A stretch of 64,000 nt of DNA from an uncultured Clostridia bacterium (lineage in GTDB: Bacteria > Bacillota > Clostridia > Oscillospirales > Ruminococcaceae): positions 1 to 64,000 of the forward strand of contig CALXHI010000001.1 in the NCBI GenBank assembly GCA_944388075.1, read 5' to 3'. The position numbers and the translations under genes are program-made. This document shows positions 15,220 through 24,124 of this stretch, one piece after another; positions within the stretch are counted from its first letter, which is position 1, and each line of letters begins with the position of its first letter. A model generated the notes under the pieces. That model did no database searches and was not told where the DNA came from. It saw only the letters and a program-made list of their open reading frames with translations.

Positions 15220-16054
15220 TACGCTCTATGTTTCCGATCTGGACGGCACGCTCCTGCAAGCCGATGCCGTCCTCTCACCGGAGAGCCATGCCATCCTCCG
15301 TGAGCTGCTCGAACAGGGTCTGCCGCTGACCGTTGCGACCGCCCGTACCGCCTACTCGGTACTGCCCATTTTGGACGGACTGCCCTTTCGGATTCCGTGG
15401 ATTTTGCAAAACGGTGCGGTGCTCTATGACCCGGCTGCCAAACGCATTCTCCATGCGGCTGTTATCGAGCCGAATGCTTTTTTGCGTGCAATACGGCTGT
15501 TTCGCCGGCATGGCTTGAACGGCTTTGTCTACTGCGTTTCGGACGGTGTACTGCAATGCTGCTATGACGAATTGTCCACCGAGGATATGCGGCAATTCTA
15601 TCAGGAACGCAAGGACCGCTACGAAAAGCCGTTTCGTCAAATCGAATCCCTCGAACAGCTCGCCTTTGCCGATGCCGTCTTTTGTTCGCTCCATGCCACC
15701 CGTGACCGCATGCAGCCGATTGCCGATGCACTCCAATCGAATCCTGACCTCTCCATCGCCTACTATCAAGATGTGTATCGGACGGATATCTGGTATCTGG
15801 AGCTGGCTGCTGCGGATGCCACCAAATGGCATGGTGTTGAGCGGCTGCGTTCGCTGCTGCAGCCCCGGACCATCACAGGATTTGGGGATAACCACAATGA
15901 TCTCCCACTCTTTCAGGCGTGTGACCGGCGCATTGCCGTTTCCAATGCGGCAGATGCCCTCAAGGCGGCTGCCGATCTCGTGATCGGCACAAACCTTGAG
16001 AATGCCGTTGCACGCTACCTGCAATCAACCTGCGGAGATCGGATTTTCAAATAA
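15212..16054 (+). CDS. HAD-superfamily Cof-type phosphatase
   Basis: This 280-aa HAD hydrolase of the Cof/YbiV type has the nucleophile motif VSDLDGTLL (near 7-15) and the C-terminal metal motif GFGDNHNDLPLF. An alpha/beta cap lies between, as expected for sugar-phosphate phosphatases. I choose the GTG at 15212, which overlaps the upstream stop codon (15217-15219) and puts motif I at the usual distance from the N-terminus. An ATG at 15191 is an alternative. Translation is probably coupled to the glycosidase-like gene, which suggests the two act on linked sugar substrates. Confidence 0.8.
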   Translation: MIDTLYVSDLDGTLLQADAVLSPESHAILRELLEQGLPLTVATARTAYSVLPILDGLPFRIPWILQNGAVLYDPAAKRILHAAVIEPNAFLRAIRLFRRHGLNGFVYCVSDGVLQCCYDELSTEDMRQFYQERKDRYEKPFRQIESLEQLAFADAVFCSLHATRDRMQPIADALQSNPDLSIAYYQDVYRTDIWYLELAAADATKWHGVERLRSLLQPRTITGFGDNHNDLPLFQACDRRIAVSNAADALKAAADLVIGTNLENAVARYLQSTCGDRIFK

Positions 16055-16067
16055 GGAGAATATCACT

Positions 16068-17792
16068 ATGAAAAAGCTCATGCTCGGAAATGATGCCTTT
16101 GCAAGAGGTCTCTACGAAGCCGGCTGCCGATTCGCATCCAGCTATCCCGGCACGCCTTCCACCGAGATCACCGAAGCCCTCGCTCAATATGACGAAGTCT
16201 ATGCCGAATGGGCTCCTAACGAGAAGGTTGCTGTTGAATCTGCCCTCGGCGCATCCTTCGCCGGTGCCCGCAGCTTTGCTGCCATGAAGCATGTCGGCTT
16301 GAATGTCGCTGCCGACCCGCTCTATACTGCCGCCTATACCGGTGTCAACGGCGGTTTGGTCATTGCCGTTGCCGATGATCCGGGTATGCACTCCTCGCAG
16401 AATGAGCAGGACAGCCGTCACCATGCCATCGCATCGAAAGTGCCGATGCTCGAGCCGTCTGATTCGCAGGAATGCAAGGATTTCGCCATTCTCGGCTATA
16501 CCCTCTCCGAACAATTCGATACACCGGTTTTGGTGCGTACCTCGACCCGTGTCGCACACTCGCAGAGTGCAGTCGAGCTGCTGCCCCGTGAGGAAAAGGA
16601 CCTCGTCCCCTACCAAAAGCAGCCCGACAAATATGTCATGATGCCCGCCAATGCAAAGGGACGTCATGTGGTTGTCGAGCAGCGTACCGAAGATTTGATC
16701 GCCTATGCCGAAACCACTCCCGTCAACACAATCGAGGACAACGGCTCGAACATCGGCATCATTACCTGCGGGGCGGCGTATCAGTATGCCAAGGAAGCCC
16801 TCAGCAATACCGTCAATTACTTCAAGCTCGGTATGACCAATCCGCTGCCCCGTCGGAAATTCCTCGATTTTGCAGCGTCCTGCAAGACCATCTACGTCAT
16901 CGAAGAACTGGACGGCATCCTAGAAGCCCATTGCAAGGCACTCGGCATTGATTGCAAGGGCAAGGAAATTTTCGGCTGCATCGGGGAACTCAATCAGGTC
17001 ATCATCGCCGAAAAGCTCCTCGGCAAAACCAATGCCGTAACCCCATATCCGGAACAGCTGCCGGTGCGTCCGCCCGTGATGTGCGCAGGCTGTCCGCATC
17101 GTGGTGTGTTCTATGTGCTGTCCAAGCATAAGATTACCGTTTCCGGCGATATCGGCTGCTACACGCTCGGTGCTGCCGCACCGCTGCAAGCCATGGACTG
17201 GACCATCTGCATGGGTTCGTCGATTTCCTGCCTGCACGGATTCAACCATGTGCTGGGCAAGGACGCCGAACACAAATCCGTTGCCGTCATCGGTGACTCC
17301 ACCTTCATGCACAGCGGTCTGAACAGCCTCGTCAATGTCGCCTACAATGCCTCCAACTCAACCATTATCATTCTCGATAACTCCATTACCGGCATGACCG
17401 GCCATCAGCAGAACCCGACCACCGGTAAGAACCTCAAGGGCGATCCGGCTGCGGCAGTCGACCTCGTCGCACTTTGCCATGCCATCGGCATCGAACGGGT
17501 ACGGGTTGCAGATCCGTATCATCTCGCCGAGATGGAACAGGCGATCCTCGAGGAACTGGCTGTCGATGCCCCCAGTGTCATCATCAGCCGCCGTCCCTGC
17601 GCACTGCTCAAATATGTCAAGCACAATGCACCGTTCCATGTGGATGCCGACCGCTGCAAGCGTTGCAAAATGTGCATGAAGCTCGGCTGCCCTGCCATCT
17701 CCATGAAGGACGGCAAAGCCTGCATCGACCATACCCAGTGCGTTGGCTGCGGTATCTGCAAAGAGCTTTGCAAATTCGATGCAATTTCGTGA
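16068..17792 (+). CDS. iorA: indolepyruvate:ferredoxin oxidoreductase alpha subunit
   Basis: This 574-aa subunit binds thiamine diphosphate and oxidatively decarboxylates arylpyruvates to aryl-acetyl-CoA with ferredoxin, or runs in reverse. The N-terminal pyrimidine domain starts with GNDAFARGLYEAG and SSYPGTPSTEI; the TPP-binding region has GDIGCYTLG and VIGDSTFMHSG. The C-terminus carries two 4Fe-4S clusters, CKRCKMCMKLGCP and CVGCGICKELC (about 528-570). AAGGAG precedes the ATG at 16068. It forms a heteromer with IorB, encoded 32 bp downstream. The clusters imply an anaerobic cytosolic enzyme. Confidence 0.95.
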   Translation: MKKLMLGNDAFARGLYEAGCRFASSYPGTPSTEITEALAQYDEVYAEWAPNEKVAVESALGASFAGARSFAAMKHVGLNVAADPLYTAAYTGVNGGLVIAVADDPGMHSSQNEQDSRHHAIASKVPMLEPSDSQECKDFAILGYTLSEQFDTPVLVRTSTRVAHSQSAVELLPREEKDLVPYQKQPDKYVMMPANAKGRHVVVEQRTEDLIAYAETTPVNTIEDNGSNIGIITCGAAYQYAKEALSNTVNYFKLGMTNPLPRRKFLDFAASCKTIYVIEELDGILEAHCKALGIDCKGKEIFGCIGELNQVIIAEKLLGKTNAVTPYPEQLPVRPPVMCAGCPHRGVFYVLSKHKITVSGDIGCYTLGAAAPLQAMDWTICMGSSISCLHGFNHVLGKDAEHKSVAVIGDSTFMHSGLNSLVNVAYNASNSTIIILDNSITGMTGHQQNPTTGKNLKGDPAAAVDLVALCHAIGIERVRVADPYHLAEMEQAILEELAVDAPSVIISRRPCALLKYVKHNAPFHVDADRCKRCKMCMKLGCPAISMKDGKACIDHTQCVGCGICKELCKFDAIS

Positions 17793-17824
17793 TCTGCAAT
17801 CCCAAACATAATGAGGTGAATACT

Positions 17825-18397
17825 ATGGAAACAAAATCGATTATGATTGTCGGCGTCGGCGGGCAGGGTTCTTTGCTGGCAAGCCGCATCCTCGGTCAGG
17901 TACTGCTCGCACAGGGCTATGCGGTCAAGGTTAGTGAGGTGCATGGTATGTCGCAGCGTGGCGGCTCTGTCGTCACCTATGTCAAATACGGCGATGCCGT
18001 CTATTCTCCGGTTGTCGAGAAGGGCGAAGCCGATGTGATCATTTCCTTTGAGCTGCTCGAAGCGGCTCGTTGGGCAGGCTGCCTCAAACAGGGTGGCAAA
18101 ATCGTCACGTCTACACAAACCCTCGACCCGATGCCCGTCATTACCGGTGCGGCAAGCTATCCCACCGAAATCATCGAAAAGCTCCGTGCCATGCAGATTG
18201 ATGTCACGGCGGTCGATGCCCTCACACTCGCCGAGGAAGCCGGCAGTGCCAAGGCATCCAATGTTGTACTGATGGGCGTGGTGTCCAAGAAAATGGAGTT
18301 TGACGAAGCCGTTTGGCAGGATGCCCTCACACAGTGCGTCCCCGCAAAATTCATCGACATGAACCGCAAAGCCTTCGCTTTGGGTCGTGCAGTATAA
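17825..18397 (+). CDS. iorB: indolepyruvate:ferredoxin oxidoreductase beta subunit
   Basis: This 190-aa gamma-type subunit of 2-oxoacid:ferredoxin oxidoreductases completes IorA. The N-terminal GVGGQGSLLASRILG (10-24) and SEVHGMSQRGGSVVTYV (42-58) are diagnostic of the family and contribute to CoA binding. The length is usual. GAGGTG lies upstream of the ATG. It is followed after 30 bp by an aryl-CoA ligase, a pairing often seen in anaerobes that handle aryl acids. Confidence 0.95.
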   Translation: METKSIMIVGVGGQGSLLASRILGQVLLAQGYAVKVSEVHGMSQRGGSVVTYVKYGDAVYSPVVEKGEADVIISFELLEAARWAGCLKQGGKIVTSTQTLDPMPVITGAASYPTEIIEKLRAMQIDVTAVDALTLAEEAGSAKASNVVLMGVVSKKMEFDEAVWQDALTQCVPAKFIDMNRKAFALGRAV

Positions 18398-18427
18398 ATC
18401 ACATACCGAAAGGAAGCGATATCATCT

Positions 18428-19732
18428 ATGGAACGCTACTGGAATCCCGAAATCGAGTGTATGCCCCATGAGGACATGATCATGCTGCAAAATGAACGCC
18501 TCGTCGCACAGGTCAAGCATGTATACGAAAATGTTCCCTACTACCGTGACTTGATGGACAAAAAGGGCGTAACCCCTACCGATATTCAGTCCATTGACGA
18601 TTTGCACAAGCTGCCGTTCTTGACCAAGAATGACCTGCGTGAAGCCTATCCCTATGGTTTGCTCGCAAAGCCCCTTGCCGACTGCGTTCGCATTCAGTCT
18701 ACGAGCGGTACGACCGGCAAGCGTGTTGTCGCCTTCTACACCCGGCACGACATCGACCTGTGGGAGGATTGCTGTGCTCGTGCCATCACCGCTGCCGGCG
18801 GTACGAATGAAGACGTTTGCCAGGTCGCATATGGCTATGGTCTGTTCACCGGCGGGCCGGGTCTCAACGGCGGTTCCCACAAGGTCGGCTGCCTGACGCT
18901 GCCGATGTCCTCCGGTAACACCGAGCGTCAAATCCAGTTTATGCGTGACCTCAATGCCACCATCCTCTGCTGCACACCCTCCTATGCCGCCTACATCGGT
19001 GAAACCCTCCATGACATGGGTCTGACCCCTGATGATATCAGCCTGAAAGCCGGTATTTTCGGTGCAGAGCCGTGGACAGAGGAAATGCGCCGGGAAATTG
19101 AAAAGTCTCTCGGCATCAAGGCTTACGATATCTATGGCTTGACCGAAACCTCCGGTCCCGGTGTTGCGTTTGAATGCTCCGCACAGACCGGTATGCACAT
19201 CAACGAAGATCACTTCATCGCCGAAATCATCGACCCCAATACCGGCGAGGTGCTGCCCGAGGGCGCGAAGGGTGAACTGGTCTTCACGAGCATTACCAAG
19301 GAGGCATTCCCGCTCCTGCGCTACCGTACCCGTGATATCTGCGTGCTGACCCGTGAGAAGTGCAGCTGCGGCCGTACTTTGGTCAAGATGTGCAAGCCGA
19401 TGGGACGCAGCGACGATATGCTGATCATTCGTGGTGTCAACGTATTCCCGTCCCAGATCGAAACCGTGCTCATCGAGCAGGGCTATGCCCCGAATTATCT
19501 CATCGAGGTCGACCGTGTCAACAATTCCGATACGCTCGATATCTCCGTTGAGCTGTCCGCAGAGCAGTTCTCCGATACCGTCAAGGACATTCAGCGTGCC
19601 GAAAAGGAGCTCGCCGGTGCCATGAAAACCATGCTCGGCATTAACCCGAAAATCCATCTCGTTTCCCCGAAAACCATCGCCCGCAGTGAAGGCAAGGCTG
19701 TGCGTGTCATCGACAAGCGCAAGCTCCACTGA
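18428..19732 (+). CDS. paaK: phenylacetate-CoA ligase
   Basis: This 434-aa adenylate-forming enzyme activates phenylacetate or related aryl acids to the CoA thioester with ATP. The phosphate-binding loop is STSGTTGKRV (near 91-100), the A5 motif is YGLTETSGPG, and the hinge region YRTRDIC and the C-terminal lysine segment are intact. The CSCGR near 313-317 is typical of PaaK. AAAGGA precedes the start. It lies between iorAB and a tandem-ACT gene, which supports an aryl-acid or aromatic amino-acid role. Confidence 0.93.
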   Translation: MERYWNPEIECMPHEDMIMLQNERLVAQVKHVYENVPYYRDLMDKKGVTPTDIQSIDDLHKLPFLTKNDLREAYPYGLLAKPLADCVRIQSTSGTTGKRVVAFYTRHDIDLWEDCCARAITAAGGTNEDVCQVAYGYGLFTGGPGLNGGSHKVGCLTLPMSSGNTERQIQFMRDLNATILCCTPSYAAYIGETLHDMGLTPDDISLKAGIFGAEPWTEEMRREIEKSLGIKAYDIYGLTETSGPGVAFECSAQTGMHINEDHFIAEIIDPNTGEVLPEGAKGELVFTSITKEAFPLLRYRTRDICVLTREKCSCGRTLVKMCKPMGRSDDMLIIRGVNVFPSQIETVLIEQGYAPNYLIEVDRVNNSDTLDISVELSAEQFSDTVKDIQRAEKELAGAMKTMLGINPKIHLVSPKTIARSEGKAVRVIDKRKLH

Positions 19733-19768
19733 TACACATTCCCACATTCTATTTTAGGAGGTTTGGAT

Positions 19769-20203
19769 ATGAATACCATCCAACAGATTTCTGTGTTCCT
19801 CGAAAACAAGCAGGGCAGTCTGAGTGCGGTTGCCAACATTCTCAAGGAGAACAACATTGATATCATCTCCCTCAATCTCGCCGATACCAGCGATTTCGGT
19901 ATCCTGCGTTTGATTGTCGATGACCATGAGAAAGCCTGTCAGGTGCTGCGGGATGCCGATTGGCTGATTCGTGTCAACGATCTGATTGGCGTACGGGTCA
20001 ATGATGAGCCGGGCGGGATGGCAACAATCCTCCAAATTCTCGATGATAAACAAATTAACGTGGAATATCTTTATGACTTTATATGCCAAAAGAATAACCA
20101 CACCTATATCATCTTCCGCATGGAACAGACCGATGCCGGTTTGCAGGCACTGCTTTCTGCCAATGTCGAGCTGCTTTCCGCCGACGATCTCTGCAAGCCT
20201 TGA
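19769..20203 (+). CDS. tandem ACT domain protein, aryl-acid operon
   Basis: This 144-aa protein consists of two ACT domains (about 4-70 and 72-135), with the signatures VFLENKQGSLSAVANIL and DEPGGMATILQIL. Stand-alone tandem ACT proteins next to iorAB-paaK are common in anaerobes and probably sense aromatic amino acids; the partner is unknown. The ATG at 19769 has GGAGG 8 bp upstream. It is the last gene of the run from pncB. No clear terminator follows; 20204-20281 has T-rich sequence only. Confidence 0.88.
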   Translation: MNTIQQISVFLENKQGSLSAVANILKENNIDIISLNLADTSDFGILRLIVDDHEKACQVLRDADWLIRVNDLIGVRVNDEPGGMATILQILDDKQINVEYLYDFICQKNNHTYIIFRMEQTDAGLQALLSANVELLSADDLCKP

Positions 20204-20281
20204 TTCCTTATAGCCTTTGTGAAAAATGCTGTAATTTTCTCTCTTTTTTTACATGAAATTGCCGAATTATATTGCGCTCTC

Positions 20282-20309
20282 TTGACATTTCACCAAATAT
20301 ATGTATAAT
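20282..20309 (+). promoter_or_regulatory. promoter of the zinc-ribbon gene
   Basis: TTGACA (20282-20287), 16-bp spacer, TATAAT (20304-20309). The leader is about 100 nt and contains no feature I recognise. Confidence 0.75.
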
Positions 20310-20416
20310 AGAAACAGGTAAATTGTACTGGTATATCCGGATATGCCCACAAATCGCTCACAGATCTGCCACATATCTGACTATGCCTGAATAACTTTGA
20401 ATAGGAGTGTGTTTTT

Positions 20417-20857
20417 ATGGGAATCTTGGATCGTGTCAGCGATGCCGGAAAGGGCGTTTCCGAAAAGGTTGCGAACATTTCCGAAATCAACAACCTAAAA
20501 CGCAAAATTCTGTACGAGGAGGAGCGCATTGTTGAAATTTTTGCTGACCTCGGCAAACGATACTACAAGAATCCGGATGAAGATCCTGCCGTGTTTCGTT
20601 CCCTCTGCGAGGATATCGATGCCCGCCGCCGCCGAATCAAGAAGATGAAATTCGAGTTGAATACGCTGCGTGGCTGCAAGATGTGTCCGAAGTGCGATGC
20701 GGAAAACAGCGAGAAGAATATGTTCTGCGGCGTTTGCGGTGCCCGTCTGCCTGATCCGGAGGATGAGGACTTCACCTCCCTCAGCGAGAACGACTACTAC
20801 ACCGAGAGCAGCAACCAATTCTTCAATGCCGACAGCACCGGCAATATCGGTATGTAA
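20417..20857 (+). CDS. coiled-coil zinc-ribbon protein
   Basis: This 146-aa soluble protein starts with a predicted alpha-helical, probably coiled-coil region (about 20-85, rich in Arg/Lys/Glu). A zinc ribbon follows, with CPKC near 91-94 and CGVC near 106-109, and then an acidic tail. Similar small zinc-ribbon proteins are widespread in Oscillospiraceae, but I know of no assigned function. It is monocistronic, with a promoter 108 bp upstream and a terminator just downstream, directly ahead of the spoIIIA operon. Confidence 0.7.
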   Translation: MGILDRVSDAGKGVSEKVANISEINNLKRKILYEEERIVEIFADLGKRYYKNPDEDPAVFRSLCEDIDARRRRIKKMKFELNTLRGCKMCPKCDAENSEKNMFCGVCGARLPDPEDEDFTSLSENDYYTESSNQFFNADSTGNIGM

Positions 20858-20874
20858 CCCATAATACAAACAGA

Positions 20875-20906
20875 GCCGTTCGAGTGCGATCTCGGACGGC
20901 TTTTTT
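20875..20906 (+). terminator. terminator after the zinc-ribbon gene
   Basis: GCCGTTCGAG pairs with CTCGGACGGC around a short loop (20875-20900) and is followed by six T. Confidence 0.9.
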
Positions 20907-20910
20907 GTCG

Positions 20911-20939
20911 TCATATCTTGTCCTGCCGCCGCATAGGAT
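20911..20939 (+). promoter_or_regulatory. candidate sigma-E promoter of spoIIIA
   Basis: TCATATC (20911-20917), a 14-bp spacer and CATAGGAT (20932-20939) resemble the mother-cell sigma-E pattern of an ATA-type -35 and CATA...T -10. It lies between the upstream terminator and spoIIIAA, where a sigma-E promoter is expected. Confidence 0.5.
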
Positions 20940-20970
20940 GAAGCAAACACAACCGAAAGGCGGTCACATC

Positions 20971-21903
20971 ATGCAGGAACCCCAAAGCAATTTTTCGCAG
21001 GTACTCCCCTATTTCCCCCCAACGCTGCGTGGCGCACTCGAGCAGATCCCCTTACTGCGCCAACCCAAAATCCAGGAGATTCGTCTTCGCATCGAGCGCA
21101 CCATGCACGTGGTTGCAGCAGGCAAAGAATATGCGCTCACAGGCGCCGGCACGCTCTCCGAAACCCCAACCGATGGGCTTTATGTCCATCGGGCACAGCT
21201 CGATGCCATCTGCAAAGCCATCTGCGAACACTCCATCCACAGCTACCAGAATGACCTCAAACAGGGCTTTGTCACCATCGCCGGCGGCAATCGGGTCGGG
21301 ATTTGCGCTTCGGCTGTCCTCGACAACAACCGGCTCGATACCATTCGCTTTATCAGCGGCATGAATGTCCGTATCGCCTCCGAACGCAAAGGCTGTGCCG
21401 TCGCCCTCAAGCAAAGCCTTCTCGCCGGACAATTCGGCGGCTGCCTGCTGATTGGACCGCCGGCATCGGGAAAAACCACGATGCTGCGAGATTTATCACG
21501 CCTGCTCGGTGCAGAATACCGCATTTCTGTCATTGACGAGCGTGGCGAACTGGCAGCCATGCGCCATGGCGTTCCCCAATTCAATTTGGGCGAACAAAGC
21601 GATGTCTTTGACGGCTACCCGAAGGCCATCGGCATTGGCATTGCAGTTCGAGTGATGTCGCCGCAGATTTTGGTCTGTGACGAGATTGGCGATGCCGAAG
21701 AAGTCACGGCACTGCTCGGTGCGCTCAATACTGGTGTGCGGCTCTTTGCCTCAGCCCATGCCGGCTCGATGAGCGAAGTATTTGCCCGTCCGCAAATCAA
21801 ACGGCTCATCGACGCCAACGCTTTTACGCATATTGTGCTGCTTGGCACCGGCAGCCAATGCGGACAGGTTTTACAGCTGCGGCGAGTCGGAGGCTGTGCA
21901 TGA
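20971..21903 (+). CDS. spoIIIAA: stage III sporulation protein AA, ATPase
   Basis: This 310-aa secretion-type ATPase is the mother-cell motor of the SpoIIIA-SpoIIQ channel joining mother cell and forespore. Walker A is GPPASGKTT (162-170), with VCDEIGD as Walker B. The preceding segment with HSIHSYQNDLKQGF is typical of SpoIIIAA. The ATG at 20971 has AAAGGCGG upstream. Its stop overlaps the spoIIIAB start by ATGA. It opens an eight-gene spoIIIA operon. Confidence 0.95.
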   Translation: MQEPQSNFSQVLPYFPPTLRGALEQIPLLRQPKIQEIRLRIERTMHVVAAGKEYALTGAGTLSETPTDGLYVHRAQLDAICKAICEHSIHSYQNDLKQGFVTIAGGNRVGICASAVLDNNRLDTIRFISGMNVRIASERKGCAVALKQSLLAGQFGGCLLIGPPASGKTTMLRDLSRLLGAEYRISVIDERGELAAMRHGVPQFNLGEQSDVFDGYPKAIGIGIAVRVMSPQILVCDEIGDAEEVTALLGALNTGVRLFASAHAGSMSEVFARPQIKRLIDANAFTHIVLLGTGSQCGQVLQLRRVGGCA

Positions 21904-22391
21904 AGGGTCTGGGCTGTTTGCTGCTGCTCGTATGCTGCACGATGAGCGGTTTGTATGCCGCAGCGCAATTGCGTCGACGGGTGCGCCATCTGGAGCGTCT
22001 CAAGCTTTTGCTCGACCAGATGGGGACAACCCTGCGCTTTACCCGCCCGACCATCGCCGATTTGCTGGCGATGCTTGCGGAACAGCCCTGTTTTGCGGAG
22101 CTGCGCTTTCTGCAAGATGCCGTGGCTCGGGATATTCCCTTTCCCGATGGGTGGGAAACCGCCATTGCCGAGGATATGTCCCTCTCCGAGGAGGAACGGG
22201 ATTTGCTCTCAACAGTCGGACAAACCCTCGGCAGTACCGATTTGGACGGGCAGCTCTCTGCCCTGTCGCTTTGCAGTGCAAGACTTGACAGCTTGCGCAA
22301 CGATGCGCAGGCAGCTGCACAATCTCGCTGTCGCCTATATCCGGGCATGGGCGTCCTCGGCGGCATATTTCTTGTGATTCTATTGCTGTGA
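21900..22391 (+). CDS. spoIIIAB: stage III sporulation protein AB
   Basis: This 163-aa membrane protein has an N-terminal hydrophobic segment (about 3-22) and a C-terminal one (GVLGGIFLVILLL). Between them lies a helical domain resembling type II secretion F/GspF cytoplasmic domains, as known for SpoIIIAB. It overlaps spoIIIAA by 4 bp. It is presumably part of the inner-membrane platform of the channel. Confidence 0.9.
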   Translation: MKGLGCLLLLVCCTMSGLYAAAQLRRRVRHLERLKLLLDQMGTTLRFTRPTIADLLAMLAEQPCFAELRFLQDAVARDIPFPDGWETAIAEDMSLSEEERDLLSTVGQTLGSTDLDGQLSALSLCSARLDSLRNDAQAAAQSRCRLYPGMGVLGGIFLVILLL

Positions 22392-22407
22392 GAACGGAGC
22401 GTGACGC

Positions 22408-22605
22408 ATGGACATAGACCTGATTTTCAAAGTCGCCGGCATTGGCATTATTGTTGCGGTACTCAATCTCGTCCTCAAGCGTGCCGAACGGGAGGAGCAA
22501 GCCATGCTGACCACGCTTGCCGGCTTGATTGTCGTGCTGATGCTGATCATCAACGAAATCCAAGACCTCTTCGATACCGTCAAGACGGTATTCGGTCTAT
22601 GGTAA
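22408..22605 (+). CDS. spoIIIAC: stage III sporulation protein AC
   Basis: This 65-aa protein has two membrane segments (about 6-22 and 33-50), the normal size and layout for SpoIIIAC. It sits in the conserved order between AB and AD. GGAG lies about 15 bp upstream of the ATG at 22408. Confidence 0.93.
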   Translation: MDIDLIFKVAGIGIIVAVLNLVLKRAEREEQAMLTTLAGLIVVLMLIINEIQDLFDTVKTVFGLW

Positions 22606-23003
22606 CCGCCATGCAGGTCGCAGGACTGGCATTGACCGCCGTTCTGCTCGCAAAGCTTCTGCAACGCTATGCCGCCGAACAGGCCCTCCTGTTGACGCTC
22701 TTGCTCGGTACGCTCTTAACCTGCGTTGCGATTCGGTCGTTTGCCCCGATACTCAACCAAATCGATGCCCTGCTGCAATCGGGCGGTTTGAATCCCTCCC
22801 ATACCGCAATCCTGTCAAAGGCCATGGGCATTTGCGTGGTTACGCAATTAGCTGCCGATATCTGCAAGGATGCCGGCGAAACTGCGCTCGGCTCTGCCGT
22901 CACACTATTTGGGGCAATTGCCTTGCTGCTGCTCTGCATTCCGCTGACGGAGGAGCTGCTCGCACTGATTCGGGAGGTGCTTGCATGCGTGCCCTCACTC
23001 TGA
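22599..23003 (+). CDS. spoIIIAD: stage III sporulation protein AD
   Basis: This 134-aa protein has several hydrophobic segments. The stretch SKAMGICVVTQLAADICKD is the family signature. The start is placed at the ATG at 22599, overlapping the end of spoIIIAC by 7 bp; an ATG at 22611 is a possible alternative. Its 3' end overlaps spoIIIAE by 19 bp. Confidence 0.9.
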   Translation: MVTAMQVAGLALTAVLLAKLLQRYAAEQALLLTLLLGTLLTCVAIRSFAPILNQIDALLQSGGLNPSHTAILSKAMGICVVTQLAADICKDAGETALGSAVTLFGAIALLLLCIPLTEELLALIREVLACVPSL

Positions 23004-24112
23004 TATGCCTGCTGTGGGGACTGTGCTTTGCCTGTCCGGCAATGACGGTTTCCGCTGAAGATGGCATGGAGGGACTCTATGCCGCCGCCGACCCCTATGC
23101 GCTCGACCTGCCCGAGGAAGCCGCCGACTTTCTCGATGCCCAAAACATTGACAGTGCCGACCCGCAATCGTTACTGACGCTGTCGCCCGGCGCATTCTTC
23201 AGCGAACTTTGGGAAACTTGCAAACAGGAAGCGTCCGCACCGGTTCGACTGCTCGGCAGTCTGCTGGCACTGACGCTGCTCTCTGCCGGACTCACCGGCA
23301 TGGGCGATACCTTTGTACGCAGCGGTTCGGTTAAGCCTGTGTTTCAGCTGCTCTGCGTGATGCTCTGTGTGGGGACAGCCGCCGAGCCGATCACCGAGTG
23401 TCTGGTGCGCATTGCCGAAACCCTGCAAGAAAGTACGCTGTTCATCAGCAGCTTTTTGCCCGTATTTGCTGCGTTTATCGCTGCAGGCGGTGCAGTCAGC
23501 AGCGGGGCTGCTTATCAGGTATTCGTGCTGTTTCTCACGCAGAGCATTTCACAGCTGACCTCCTATCTGCTGTTCCCCTTGCTCGAATCTGCCATCGCCC
23601 TCGGCATTCTCGATGCGGTCAACCCGAATTGGAAGCTCGCCGGCTGGATGCAAAGTCTGCTGAAAGTACATGCCTGGATTCTCGTCTTCCTCATGACGAT
23701 GTTCTCGGCGATGCTCTCCATCCGCAGCTTTGTCGCAACAGCCGCCGATTCCCTGACGAGCAAGGCGGTCAAGCTTGTGTCATCGAGTCTGATTCCGATC
23801 GTCGGCAGTGCCGTTTCCGATGCTTATGCCAGCGTACAGGGCAGCATTCTGCTTTTGCGAAACGGTCTGGGTGCTGTCGGCATTTTGGCATTGCTCTGTC
23901 TTTGCCTGCCACCGCTCATCTCCGCACTGCTCTATCGTGCCGTCTTTTCGATTGCGGCACTCTTTGCCGATATGACGGGTGCACAGCCGCTGGCCCGGCT
24001 CTTTAGCGCCATGCAAAAGGTTTTGGCAGCAGCATTTGCCTTGCTCGTCTGCTGTACGCTGATGCTGATTTTTTCAACCGCCATCATGCTGTTGCTGCTC
24101 GATGGCAGCTAG
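22985..24112 (+). CDS. spoIIIAE: stage III sporulation protein AE
   Basis: This 375-aa polytopic membrane protein begins with a probable signal peptide (about 1-23, cut near the Ala-Glu boundary) and a short extracytoplasmic region. At least six hydrophobic segments follow. FISSFLPVFAAFIAAGG and LKVHAWILVFLMTMFSAML are characteristic of SpoIIIAE. GGAGGTG lies within the 3' end of spoIIIAD. It is a core membrane component of the mother cell-forespore channel. Confidence 0.93.
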   Translation: MRALTLICLLWGLCFACPAMTVSAEDGMEGLYAAADPYALDLPEEAADFLDAQNIDSADPQSLLTLSPGAFFSELWETCKQEASAPVRLLGSLLALTLLSAGLTGMGDTFVRSGSVKPVFQLLCVMLCVGTAAEPITECLVRIAETLQESTLFISSFLPVFAAFIAAGGAVSSGAAYQVFVLFLTQSISQLTSYLLFPLLESAIALGILDAVNPNWKLAGWMQSLLKVHAWILVFLMTMFSAMLSIRSFVATAADSLTSKAVKLVSSSLIPIVGSAVSDAYASVQGSILLLRNGLGAVGILALLCLCLPPLISALLYRAVFSIAALFADMTGAQPLARLFSAMQKVLAAAFALLVCCTLMLIFSTAIMLLLLDGS

Positions 24113-24124
24113 AAAGGAGCTTGC

